This document shows positions 10,702-20,939 of a stretch of 64,000 nt of DNA, piece by piece. Position 1 is the first letter of the stretch. Each line of letters starts with the position of its first letter. The position numbers and the translations under genes were made by a program. The notes under the pieces were generated by a model, which saw nothing but the letters and a program-made list of their open reading frames with translations, was not told the DNA's origin and did no database searches. The DNA lies in the NCBI GenBank assembly GCA_020310875.1, contig CM035415.1, forward strand, positions 195,114,432 through 195,178,431, given 5' to 3'. The stretch is from Ceratopteris richardii. Taxonomy: Eukaryota; Streptophyta; Polypodiopsida; Polypodiales; Pteridaceae.

Positions 10702-13700
10702 ATGGCTTCCACTGACTCCGAATCCACACAGCAAGAAGAGGTGCAACTTCTTCCGATGGAATCGGTAACAAAAGCAAGAGGTCACTGGTTCAGGGACGAT
10801 CAACCAGTGGCGGAGCTAATTTTCATGGCTACCATCAAAATCATGGACACGGACCATTACTTCCCTATCATGTCCCAAGATTTCAAAACAATAATACAAG
10901 GACTCCCTCATATTGAGGACGTGTGGACACAAGCGGGCATAGAGGCATTCCTCAAGTTACCTATATATGTACCAGATTTTCAGAGGTGTACACAGGTAAT
11001 GAACACCATGCAACCTGCTGCAACAAAAATCTCAGTCCCAGAAGCGCAAGTATTGGACAAAGTCGGGACATGGAAGACCATACAATTCACACATGAATTG
11101 ATTAATAAAGCTTTTGGATGGAATCAAGCAGGCATTACTAGTGTGAAGGAAGAATGCCATGATCCAAAGAAGAGATCATTCCTGGAAATCAATAGAATTG
11201 ACATAGAGGATGCTGTACGACTGGTGCATCAACACTTCTGTTTTCCAAGTATGCACAGGTACACTGCACCTCAAAAGATAGTAGTCCAACTACTATCGCA
11301 TGCCATGAGACAGATAGGCAACAAAGTGAATCTAACAGGTTATGTACAAGAACGATTGTTTGAAGCCCAAAAGAAATGGGGCCAGAAGAAATTTCTGAAT
11401 GGCAGTTCAACTTTGACATTACTGATATATGAAGCTTTGGACATGAAGAACTGTTTAAGGGAGATGCCAACCTCAGAAGGGCTGGCTAGATATGTGAAAC
11501 CCGCCACAGTGCCCAAAAAGAAGAAAATTGTTACAGGTATGGAACAGGCAGGAACTAGTTCTCAGCCAAGAATGAGAGGCACAAAAAGACTAAGAGAAGT
11601 CAAGACAGATGAAGAAGGAACACCTATGACAAAAAGAGTCCATGTACTTCCAAAGGTGACACTTGTAGGACAGAAACAAATCACGGAAGAAGAATTGACT
11701 AAAGCACTCGAAGAGACACACAAATATACGGAGGGACAAGTCAACTTACCAGTGCAAGGTCATCACTATCAGCAGTCACAACAGGAGTCAAAAACAAAAA
11801 GAAGACTCACTAAAGTCCACCGATACCGCGAAATCGGATTAGACAACTCCAGCTCATCTACTCAAGACAAAGAAGAAAAGGACACATCGTTGTTAGATGT
11901 GGATATTCGAAGCGAATCCAAAGATGGTGGGCAATGGACCGAACTCAATGAAGTGGATTATGGTGAAGAACCAGAATGCCCCAAACCGATTGATCAAGAT
12001 ATAAAAATGAATCAGAAAACCACAAGCACAAAGACAGATGAGGAGATTTCGAAAAAGGAAAATGAAGATCAGGATATAGAAACAGAAGAACCCTTCACAC
12101 CAATCAGGGTTGTAGCAGAACCTTCCCCAATGGATGTCACGTTTCAGGGGAGTGCTACCAAAAAGAATGAAGCAAAAGGAGATAATGAGGAACCCAAGAT
12201 ACAACTGCAAGTTAGACAGCCGCACAACGAGACACTCCAGGTGGCAGAAGGCAAAGTTGTGCAAACAGGAGAGACTCCTGAAATAGCAAAGACATGGCTA
12301 AATGTAGACATAGCTCAGCTCAAACCTGTTGTGCAAGATATGATTCGAACAGCTCTAGATACACAACAGTTAATGCTTGATGCTGATGAAGATTACGACC
12401 AAGCCATGCGAGACAAGAAGGAACTGGAAAGGGCAGGTGAACATCTTTCTGAAGAACTATCCAAGGTGCAAGCACAAGCTCTGATAAAAGAAAAGGAACT
12501 TCAAGAGGTCAAATCACAAAACAAAATGCTAGAGCGGGAGCAGATAAAATTAAAAGACCAAGTCCAGGAATTAACAAAGAAATTAGAGATGAGTGAGAAT
12601 GAGAAGACACGTCTTCAAGCACGCAGCAAAATCTTAGAGTCTCAGCTCAAAGCCAGTATGGAGGAAGCTGACAACATTCGACAGCGAAATAAGGAATTAA
12701 TGACAGCTCTTATTAGTGATCAACCATTGGCAATTGCTGATGACCCACAAAGAAATGTCAAAAACCTGGACGAGCAGATCACTAAATTACAAGACCAGCT
12801 CAGACAGGAGCAAGATGTCATAATGGATTGGGAAAAGAGGTATATGGAGGACACAGCGGCCCTCAGAATGAAATGGAAAAAAGCAGAAAATAACTACCTA
12901 CGACAGTGCAAGGAAGACACAGAGCACATGAACATTGTGGCCCAAGAATTAATGAAACATCAAGCAACTATTGCTAAGGCCGAAGAGGAAAACAAACAAA
13001 AAGATGATTTAATCAAACGACTTCAGGAGCAATTAGAGCAGCGAGCACAACAGGGGACACCAGTAGTTCCGCCAGGGACCTCGGCTACTGTGGAGGAAGA
13101 GGTACGCCCTCTCTCTCCCCCCTCGTATCATTCACCAATAAGGGAGGAAAAGGAGGTTCCATTAGAACCTAACACACGAATAATTGCAGAGCTGAGCAGA
13201 ACAGAAAGGGCACTACTGGTGTCCCAGCTTACGGTGGAATTTGAAGATCAAATCATCAATTTAATGAAAGAGGCTCAAATCGACAGCAAGCAACTGGAGC
13301 AAATACTAAGGCCATTCAATGTACCATACGGGCTTTTGAAGGAACAAACCAGGCATTACATAAAACATACTACCAATAAGGAACTTGATCACAATCTCCA
13401 TTTTCGGTATGATACTTTTAAATATACTCAGGTAGAGTTTGAGGCAGCAAATCCAATTTGGAGAAGAAAGCTCTTGGAAAAGCACCCTACACTACGGGTA
13501 CAGTGGGAAGCATCCCCGTATGAGCTTCAAGTAAACCCATCATTTTGCCCACTACCCCGTCGAAGAGCATGGATGCAATTTTGGGAAGGCCAGCGCCAAC
13601 GTAGTATTAATAACCAATGGCTAAATTATCCGCTATTACCTAGTCCACCACACAACTACCTACCGACAGAGGAATACATGGTCAAAACCATGGAATTTTG

Positions 13701-14277
13701 GCTTGCAAGATATGCTACCGTTCCAGACCTAGCAGTCAAAATGACAAATAAAATATTTAGCATGCTCCTTACAGTAATTAAAGTGTTCCAACATGCACAG
13801 TATACATTTTTGAATTTCATCGGCATTACGTAGGGCTCGGAGGCTTTAATTTTTGATTTATCTACTATTCCCAGCCGGTTAACAATTATGGCATATTTTT
13901 CTCGTCTCATGTTTCTGCCATCGATATATATGCAGACATTTGAAGAAGCATTCTTTACGGGCTTCTTTGAAATGGATTCCGAGATTTTTATTAAAATGAC
14001 CTCCAATTTGAATGCACGACTGGTGGCATACGAGATAAGTTTCTTTGCTGACCATAGACAGGCACCAGAGGACGGAGTAAAGTCTCGACAATGGAAGGAG
14101 TTCATGCTATGTCACGCTAATCTGCTAAATCAAAGAAAGCAACAAGCCATTCAAACCTATACACGTCGCCACAAAAAGCCTGTCGGGGACGACAGAGTCC
14201 AGGAGGGGGGCAGTGTCGAGGGCGAGACGAGTAAAAAGAAGAAAAGAAGAAAACAACGAAAGAAACAGCTTCACTAA
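10702..14277 (+). pseudogene. Element A ORF3: large coiled-coil protein of unknown function, one stop
   Basis: An open frame runs from 10696, and the ATG at 10702 (MASTDSES) is the likelier start because a candidate splice acceptor abuts it. It continues to 14277 with one in-frame TAG at 13831-13833, about 1190 codons in all. An N-terminal domain (about residues 20-270, opening GHWFRDD) is followed by a conserved MRGT, an acidic Lys/Glu region, a long coiled coil (about 550-790), and a C-terminal domain with NPSFCPLPRRRAW near 13530. C and D carry relatives with the same order. It occupies the env position, but no signal peptide or clear membrane segment is visible. I do not recognise a characterised family. 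Confidence 0.8.
14180..14213 (+). promoter_or_regulatory. Upstream copy of hairpin plus polypurine tract in element A
   Basis: CTGTCGGGGACGACAG (14180-14195) is an inverted repeat matching the pre-PPT hairpins of B and D. AGGAGGGGGG follows at 14201-14210, then TGTCGAG at 14214, which mimics an LTR start. In D the equivalent block also falls at the ORF3 C-terminus. It may be a relic PPT, or the true one if the LTR begins at 14214. Confidence 0.5.
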
Positions 14278-14590
14278 AAGGCAAGATCTGAAGATACATC
14301 TCTGCAGGAAGCCCCGCAGGGGCGCACACACCAAGGAAAAGCACGCAGCTGGAAGAAGGAATCAGGGCCAACATGTATCACCTATGTGGATGCTTCAACC
14401 TCTTGAGTAGCAGAGGTTTCAGATCAAGGCTTACGAGCTACATCCGCATATGTGCACTAATGGCGTGCGTGGCAAACCGAATCAACCAGGTCCAACGTGT
14501 GCAACCAGGACAAATCAGAGCGCCTCTAAAACGTAATGCAAGATCAAGAATCCGACAATACTGACCACTGGGTGCGTGCGCGAAGCAAAG
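14278..14590 (+). other. 3' untranslated stretch of element A
   Basis: About 310 bases lie between ORF3 and the stem-loop before the 3' LTR. No conserved coding sequence is visible; short open frames on both strands have no relatives in C or D. At its left edge (14180-14214) is an earlier hairpin plus polypurine tract. Confidence 0.5.
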
Positions 14591-14626
14591 TCTGTCAAGG
14601 GACGACAGAGACGAAGAGGGGGAGAG
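14591..14626 (+). promoter_or_regulatory. Stem-loop and polypurine tract of element A
   Basis: TCTGTC and GACAGA pair across an AAGGGAC loop (14591-14609). The purine tract ACGAAGAGGGGGAGAG ends immediately before the LTR start TGTTG at 14627. The tract would prime plus-strand DNA synthesis. The hairpin is shared with B and D. Confidence 0.75.
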
Positions 14627-15519
14627 TGTTGCAGAGCTAAAGAGCACACAAAGCAGAGAAAAAGACGGGCCCCAAAATTTTTCCGATTTGGACTACATAT
14701 TATTGTATCATATTCATCCTTGTAATATATTTTTCCATGTAAATGCACTAGAGGAGTCCTCTAGATGCATTCCCACAGAAAAGTAGAGAATACCCATGTA
14801 CAATAGTAGGAAATTAGTCTCTTAGTGAATAAAGTGCCGGTCTCTTGTGTGAAAGGACCATTTTTAGGGCACTAGTATATAAGTCAAATGTGACTCTTTG
14901 TAAAGAACTTTTTGCCATTGTGAGAATAGAGAGCACAGAAATTCGAATTTGTGTCTTCTTCCCTCCTTATCTTCTTCTTCGCGAGCTTGTATGCATGTGT
15001 ATTGCTTGGAAAGAGTGCTTGTGAGTGTTGTCTGTACTTGAGAGTGTTTCTTTGCTGTAGGAAAGGTGTGTGCGAAGTGTAGGAAGTGCTGAAGTGTAGG
15101 AAAGTATTCCCGCGACTCAGTATTTCTCTCATAACTTGAAGTAGGAGCGTCGGAATTGAGTGAAACCACTGCCATTGGATGCATCTTCTCGAGAGCTTCG
15201 AAACGCATATGCTATTTGCTATATTTGGAGTTCGGAGCTAGAAGAAAAGTCCAAAATACTGACGGCTGCTGCACCAAGTATCGTTTCGCCTTGACCAACA
15301 GTTGGAGCTTGTTTGGATAAGTCATTGTCTCATTTTCATTCTTTGAGTAGTTCATTTGCATTGACCATTACATGATTGCATGTCTTCATACACTCGGCTA
15401 GGTTTGTATACTCTTTGGATTGATAATTAAAAGCGTGTATCCCCACTATATGCACTTGTGAGGGGATTGAGGTATAGTCTCTTTCTCCGCAAGTCCCTAA
15501 GTTGATACTTAGGTCAACA
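14627..15519 (+). repeat. 3' LTR of element A
   Basis: It starts TGTTG after the polypurine tract and ends CAACA at 15519, directly against coding sequence of gag fragment G. A TATA-like TATATAAG lies at 14876-14883. Another TGTTG...CAACA boundary would end at 15300, but the 15519 end explains the abrupt change to G gag. The matching 5' LTR is outside the window, so the ends are inferred from motifs alone. Confidence 0.65.
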
Positions 15520-16738
15520 GATCTTTAGCAGCCAATTGACTAGCTTTGGTATACATTCGCTGCTGTTCACGGATACCTGGTTCAAACACCTCGGCGGCGG
15601 GTTGCAGCTCCTTACCCGATCTTGTCTGGACCACTCCTGCTTGTGATTCCACTGGTGAGATATAGACCATGTTGGTCATCGGGTTCTGACGATCTTTCTT
15701 TCTTTTGTCATATTCGGCTGCATCCTTACAGAATCTCCGGATGTGGCCAATCTCACCGCAAAAGTGACATCGAGGTGATGGCAAGGAATTACCTTCCGCT
15801 GATGTACCTGTCTGCCATCGATTTGTATTGAAATTGGTAGTCTACTATCCCCGGTAATTTCTATATCCTTGCGGCTGAGTGTTTCGAATCTGTGGTGGCA
15901 CATAGTGAGTTGTTGGCTGCCCTGGTTCTTGTATAATAGCGTTTACAGCTGCTCGTCCCTGCACTTTGGCATTATACGCACAATTTTTGGTTGAGTGTTC
16001 GGTGATATTGCAGATGGCACAATACATCTGATTAAGGGCACAGGTGGCACTGATGTGCCCGGGATTTTTGCACTTAGTGCAATACATCTGTTTAGCCGCA
16101 TCATCTGTAATGTTTTTACTGGCCTTCAGCCACTCCAAGTCTTCGGTGAATCCTCCAACCTTATGCTCTAGTTGCAGGGCCATCGCAATAAGAGCATCTA
16201 GTGTCATAGCTCCCACACAGCGGATGATCATGATTTGTCTTAGCTATGGGGTCAACCCATTAATAAACCACTGGGTTATAACATCATCCGGTAAATTAGC
16301 ATGTGCCGGAGGCAATTGTCTTAAATGAGTTCTAAATAATGTGGCATATTCCTGAACTGTCTGGTGCGGCTTCTGTCTATTGTTCTGCAAGTAATAAAAA
16401 ATTTCAGCAGGGTTCTTTTTCAGCCAGAACTACTGCATTAACGCATCCCTTACCGCCTCATAGGTAACGAAATGGTTGAAATCGTACTCGGTTAGCCATC
16501 TTGCTACTTCATTGACTAATGTTGACTGAAATACGATGGCCTTGTATGCCGGATCGGGTGGATGATTTAGCACTGCATAGCTTATTTCAAAGGTGCGTAC
16601 ATGTGCATCATGGTTGTCACCTGGAAATCCACCGAACTTTGTGTAAGTAACCCTTGTTGGAACCGGTCGAAGTGGAGGTGGTTGTTGCTGTTGTTGCTGT
16701 TGTTGCTGTTTCTGTTGTTGTTGTTGTTGGCCACTCAT
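15520..16738 (-). pseudogene. gag: Gag of fragment G (broken)
   Basis: The frame starts at the ATG at 16736-16738 with a polyglutamine stretch (CAA repeats) followed by a Pro-rich segment. A Retrotrans_gag-like domain follows (FGGFPGDNHDAHVRTFEISY). In-frame stops occur at 16430-16432 and 16244-16246, with a pair near 15842-15847. Cys/His clusters (CTKCKNPGHISATC near 16070, CAICNITEHSTKNC near 16000, CHFCGEIGHIRRFC near 15750) mark the nucleocapsid part. After AAKD the sequence runs into the LTR of A, so the protein is truncated. Confidence 0.8.
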
Positions 16739-16768
16739 GGTGTTAGTAGTGGTACCGTGGCTGTCTCC

Positions 16769-17078
16769 TCAATTCTGTAGAGGTGTTTCTGGTCCTTCGG
16801 AGCCTGTATGGTCAGACTGCTCACCTTTCGGCTTGAAAATGGTGTTCAATCTCTTACGGATCTCCAAATCAAAGAGACTATCCTCAACTTTGATATCCCA
16901 AGTAGGCAAGTTTGCCCCAAACAGTGGTGTCTGCAGTGAAGATTCACTAGGGAATATCACACTGTCACCGGAAAACTGTAAATTCCCCGAAACTTGTACC
17001 GAACTATCACTGGAATTTATCGAACTTTCCCCAAACCAGGGTATTCTTTCACCTGACGGTGTCGGCTCAATTGCACAA
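16769..17078 (-). pseudogene. Upstream ORF of fragment G, function unknown
   Basis: An open stretch of about 100 codons ends in TGA 31 bases before the gag ATG. It is Ser/Pro-rich, then contains LFDLEIRKRLNTIF. Its start is lost where the B LTR joins at 17078/17079; the apparent Met at 17101 lies inside that LTR. It could be a leader ORF of G or simply open leader sequence. I see no relative in the other elements. Confidence 0.4.
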
Positions 17079-17688
17079 TGTAGCTCAAACGTAAGCACCA
17101 CCTCCTTTACTTGTCAATCCGCAGAGATGTGAGGACCGGTATGAAGACCACGAGCAAGTGAAGGCACAAGTGCGTGAGTGAAAGCACACAAACATGCACA
17201 CACATACACACACACGCGCACAAAGTAAGATCAAAGAGAGGAACAATGGAAAGCTTTGATTGCAAAAGAGTTCTCTTACAAAAGCTCTATTCTCTAACCA
17301 GCTAACCTCAAAAATGAGCTCTCTAGCTCTTTTTGTAGTTTTTTGACTAGTTTTGGCCCTGTCCAGACCTAGTGTCCGGCCTAGTTAAAAATTAGGTTCC
17401 AGGGCTTATTTGAGGGCTCAAATGGAGTCTAAAAATTATGAAAATTGGTAGGATGATAGTTCTAATACTCCTCAAGCTCAAGGACTCCGTGGCTTGAACA
17501 AAATGGAGTTAGAAAAATAGAAAATGGTATTTACAATGGTTTTTAGTGATGAAAATCACTATTTTTGTAGGGAATTCTTGTGAAAATTTGACATACACTT
17601 CTTGGAGCTCCCTACTTGCTCCTTCTTCTTGTGTGTGTCCACCTTTCTGATGTGCTTCCATGCTTGTGCTTGACTTTGAGTTCCAACA
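17079..17688 (-). repeat. 3' LTR of element B
   Basis: On the minus strand it runs from TGTTGGAACTC at 17688 to ...GAGCTACA at 17079. It matches the D LTR in several blocks: the GTGTGTG-rich 3' end, AGGCCGGACACTAGG, GAGCTAGAGAGCTCATTTT, and the stretch around CTTGAGCTTGAGGAG. The TATA-like site of D is changed here (ACTACAAAAAG). Not a gene; short frames inside are incidental. Confidence 0.85.
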
Positions 17689-17723
17689 CTCCCCCCCCTC
17701 TCGAGTCTGTCGTCCCTGACAGA
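17689..17723 (-). promoter_or_regulatory. Stem-loop and polypurine tract of element B
   Basis: On the minus strand TCTGTC and GACAGA pair around AGGGAC (17723-17706), followed by CTCGAGAGGGGGGGGAG up to the LTR start. It matches the D block almost base for base. Confidence 0.8.
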
Positions 17724-18034
17724 CCCTTGTTGTAGTGGTTGTTCCAAGTAGTGCTTTGAGAGGGAGTATCCCTTTTGTACGAACAAAAGTCGTCTGACTT
17801 CCAGATGTGGCAGTTTTGATTGTCTGGTTCTTCATCTGTCACTGTGATTCTTTGCGCGTTGTGGTCCCTTGGTATGTGCTTTTGCCTTTGATTCCAGCGT
17901 GACTGTGTGAGTCTCCGTTGGTGTCTTCTAGATCTTCCAAAGTTGATGTTCATAGGAATCATGCCAAGTACTCGTAACCCATAGTGAGTGATGGGTAAGT
18001 GTGTTCGTGCATGGGTTGAGGAAAATATGTGCCT
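17724..18034 (-). other. Degenerate tail sequence between Argonaute-like insert and PPT of B
   Basis: An open frame of about 115 codons reads through here on the minus strand (MIPMNINFGRSRR...). Its basic, Gln-rich composition recalls the pol tail of D, but no W-x-P-K motif is present. I can only say it is probably decayed pol-tail or spacer sequence of element B. Confidence 0.35.
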
Positions 18035-18112
18035 TGTGCATGGCCTTGTAATATAGCCCTATGAATGCTTATTTGGGAAATGCATTGGAAGAAGTATGGT
18101 GCAAAAATTGGG
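18035..18112. repeat. Direct repeat flanking the Argonaute-like fragment, copy 1
   Basis: A segment of about 80 bases (TGTAATATAGCCCTATGAATGC ... TATGGTGCAAAA in parts) resembles 18915-18990 in the same orientation with visible divergence. The two copies bracket the Argonaute-like fragment and may mark how it was captured. Confidence 0.5.
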
Positions 18113-18187
18113 GGTCTTGAGCTAAGTGCTCAAGGGTATGCCGACGAAGAGGTTTCCTAAGCTATCATGGCTATGATGTTTCCGAAT

Positions 18188-18692
18188 TAAAGATACTTAC
18201 CATGGAGAAGGGCTATCGATGTTCATCTCTTCATGTTGTACACTCGGCCTTTGGGATGGAACATTGTTGATGAATGTCCATGTTGATGGTCCCCTTATGA
18301 GATCTTTTGAGTGGCTCATCCTGTCTCCTCTTTTCAAAGCATCATTTGTCAAATACAAAGAATTGAATTTCTTTATATTCCTTGACAAACAACATTCGAG
18401 AACTACACCAAGCTTAGTTTCACATATTCTCTCTAGTTCACCATAAGCAGGAGTCTTCTGATCCAGTATACATACAAAGATTTGCAGGGTACCAGAACTA
18501 CCCCTTGCAGATATCTCCCTGGATGCTCTTGTACATGCAGTTGTTAAGCATCACTCAAGTTGCAGACCTTCAAGCTCTTCACTCCTACCATAGTAAGAGG
18601 AAACCATAGTTGTGGATGCCATGTTTATGCCAAGTTCTTGACATCTACCAGATAAGGCAACAACTCTATCATCTACTAGCCGAGACCCACTT
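18188..18692 (-). pseudogene. Argonaute-like gene fragment (Mid domain to start of PIWI)
   Basis: Read right to left, about 165 codons resemble the Mid domain of AGO1-type Argonautes, which hold the 5' end of guide small RNAs. Key matches are a CQEL segment near 18635, a CILDQK strand (family ILPD), YGELERICETKLGV near 18435 where AGO1 has YGDLKRICETELG, and YLTNDALK near 18350. Beyond that similarity is weak, ending near 18194 with a segment that may align with the DVTHPHPG region but lacks the catalytic Asp. One in-frame TGA lies near 18559. A GTAAGT donor-like site follows at about 18193-18188, suggesting the piece came from genomic exon-intron DNA. Non-functional; sense relative to element B. 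Confidence 0.7.
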
Positions 18693-19035
18693 CTATCCAA
18701 ACTAATAAATGCTCAGTAATCAACAGTTCCACTTGCCACTAAGCATGACTCATTCATGTTTCATGAGCCAAACTTGGGAACAAGTGCTTCCTCTCTCTCT
18801 TCTTCCCTTTTTTTTTGGAACAAGATATCACAAAACAAGAACACAAAAGTTAGTATCAATAGAAATATTTGACATGTGTCACTGTGCTCTTGTGCTTGGG
18901 ATTCTCAAGTGTGTCTATGCACGACCGTGTAATGTGGCCCTATATTAATGCATACTTTGGAAATGCATGACCTAAATGGTGCAAAAGATAGGGTTGTGCA
19001 AGGAGCACATGGTTGTCGCTCGTCGAGGCCTGATG
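18693..19035. other. Non-coding flank of the Argonaute-like fragment, with direct repeat copy 2
   Basis: No coding match is visible. It contains the second flanking repeat (about 18915-18990), a T9 run near 18810 and CT-rich sequence. It could be intron or upstream sequence carried along with the Argonaute-like exon. Confidence 0.4.
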
Positions 19036-20324
19036 TCACCTACAAATGTTGATGTCATCTTTGTTGGAGGTATCCATTGGATCTCGAGATGACCACTGAT
19101 CCTTCCTCTTGATAGGGATCCATTTTAGAACAGCATTTGGCACTGTAGAGATTACATCAGGCGTCTTCCTTGTTGGATGATTTCTGAACTGTGGTATCCA
19201 GTGTGGTTGGCTCTTTGGTTCGATGGAGGCTACTTGTACTTTTGGCTTCCAAACCCATATCCTTTTTGCACGTCTTCCTATTATCGTGGAAGAGCTGATT
19301 TGATCTCCTTTCGGTCTCTGTACGTGGTTCTTACCCTCTTCTCCTTTTGGCTTCTTTGTTGAGACCTTTCGCATGTGGGAGAACATAGGTTGTTGTAGAT
19401 GTAAGGGCTTCTTAGGTACCCACATCTGTAATCGCCCCCTTGTTGAGCTGCAACTAATTTCTTAGGCACCCACATTTGTCGGAGATCTTGTGGTTGAGCT
19501 TGTTCGATCTTCTCCCTTCGTCTTCTGGCCTGGTTGACTTGTCTGGATGGGGTTTGTGGGGCCAAGGGTGATGGCTGCTCTCCTTTTCGTATCCAGATCT
19601 ACTTCATGCCTAGCACTACTTTCCTTTGGAAATCCCATTGTCTATTTGATATAGCAGTGGTCCTGTTCTGTTGTGCTTGCCTTGTTGCTTGAGTTGTAGT
19701 GGCGGCATTAGTCCTTGCACCAGAGGAGGAGTCCGCTTGTCTTTGAGCCTGTTCTTCCATGATTGAGTTCTCCTGCGACATAGATCTTTTGGTGCATACA
19801 ACATCTCTTTTGCTAAGATTAGTCCTAGGAGAACTGCAAGATGTGACATCTGGATTTGTGAGTATGCCATTTTCTAGTTCTAATGTAAAGCATTGTCCCT
19901 GGACCCAAACTTGAAGAAGTTGACTTCTTAGGTTCAAGTTGATTGCATTGTCATAAATCCAATCTTGTCCTAAGACAAGTGGTTCTGTAAGATTCTCATC
20001 TTGACACACTAGCGCTTTGACTTTCATTGGAACATCTTGAAGGTAGATGGGGAGTTCCACCTCGCCCAAACAAGGGGTTTCCACGCCTCCCAATCCTATG
20101 AGATAAGATTCTATGGGATTGATGTTCAACTACAAGTCTTGGCAGTAGGAAAGTCTAACTGCACTACTTGCTGCACCTGAGTCAATCAATACTTTCACCG
20201 TCCTTGCACCCTTCCCTTGTCCGACCTCTATGGTCACAAAGGGTCTTCGGTCAATGACTTGAGAAGTCGCTATGCCTGATTTTGGGCACATATCCATGTG
20301 ATATTGGGGCTTTTGAGTTGACAT
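19036..20324 (-). pseudogene. pol: Element B pol tail: second protease and W-x-P-K repeats (broken)
   Basis: The second retropepsin-like domain starts near 20190 (VLIDSGAASSAVRLS), breaks at a TAG at 20127-20129 where D has Gln, and continues with LIGLGGVETPC and VLGQDWIYD to about 19940. A decayed basic tail then carries MWVPKK near 19470 and again near 19425, RIWVWKPK near 19255, and further W-containing repeats, ending in a stop at 19036. Frames change along the tail, so indels are present. Closest relative in the window is the end of D gag-pol. Confidence 0.8.
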
Positions 20325-20938
20325 CTAGGCCTAGTCGCCTTAACTTATTTCGCCTAATACGCTCTCTGGCCTCTGCCTGTGCTTCTTCTCTCACTCTTAA
20401 CTCTTCTCCTTTTTGCTTCTTGGCCGTGTCGAGTCTCGTCAGCATATCCTCTGTAAGAGGTTCTTGGTATAACTTGACTCTACATCCACTAATATAGTTT
20501 GGCAAGATATCTCCTTCTAGAGTGGCCAACTGAACTGCACCACTAGTGGAAATTCTATTAATGATCATGGGTCCGTATCCTCTTTTTTCCAACTTACGGG
20601 CATGTTGTTTTAGTGTGTAAACCAACACTAGATCTCCCTCTTTCAATCCCTTATCCTTGATGTGTGCATCAAAGTATGCCTTTTGCCTCTTCTTTGCAGC
20701 GTAGATGCCTGTTGCCGCTCGTAGCCTCATCTCACCTAAGCATTCAAGATCAAAGATCCTAGAGGACAATTCATGCCCATTCCACTCATACTCTTGTGCT
20801 ACTTTTAAGGCAGGGATTAAGAAATCTAATGGTAGCACAGCGTTCTTGCCCATTCCCCATTTTGAGAATGCACGTCCTCCCATCATTGGCCTCAAAGGCA
20901 TTTCATCTTTTCTAACTGGATATTGTGCATGTTGTTTT
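20254..20938 (-). pseudogene. pol: Element B integrase with the catalytic core deleted
   Basis: An open frame reads PMMGGRAFSKWG and then jumps directly to GKNAVLPLDFLIPALK, whereas A and D have about 110-120 residues of DDE core between. The join near 20853 keeps the frame. The GPY/F-like region (KRGYGPMIINRIST) and the charged helix (KKQKGEELRVREEAQAEARERI) are intact. Upstream sequence (AQYPVRKDEM, in another frame) is the end of the second zinc module. The deletion removes all three catalytic acidic residues, so integrase activity is impossible. Confidence 0.82.
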
Positions 20939-20939
20939 T

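Larger units (their letters stand above)
1..15519 (+). mobile_element. Element A: Ty3/gypsy LTR retrotransposon with ORF3, 5' LTR outside window
   Basis: The order is leader array (about 150-960), gag-protease (1068-5147), RT-RNase H-integrase-second protease (5237-10357), ORF3 (10702-14277), polypurine tract and 3' LTR (14627-15519). The window opens inside the leader, so 5' LTR, primer site and one target duplication are not visible. Gag-pol is broken by several stops and one frameshift, and ORF3 by one stop, so this copy cannot encode its own proteins. It closely resembles element D in protein order and motifs. The right end abuts the gag of fragment G, so A probably inserted into G. Confidence 0.9.
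15520..17078 (-). mobile_element. Fragment G: old gypsy element, gag region only
   Basis: This minus-strand piece is bounded on the left by the LTR of A and on the right by the LTR of B, both of which appear to have inserted into it. It carries an upstream ORF and a gag with several stops. Its gag (MSGQQQQ start) differs from the MNLRSG-type gags of A, C and D, so it is a separate gypsy lineage. Its pol is outside the window or lost. Confidence 0.75.

Noticed and set aside
15301..15519. Stretch after a CAACA at 15300 as host DNA between A and G
   Set aside because: A second CAACA at 15519 directly abuts gag coding sequence of G, so including the stretch in the A LTR is more economical; kept as an uncertainty.
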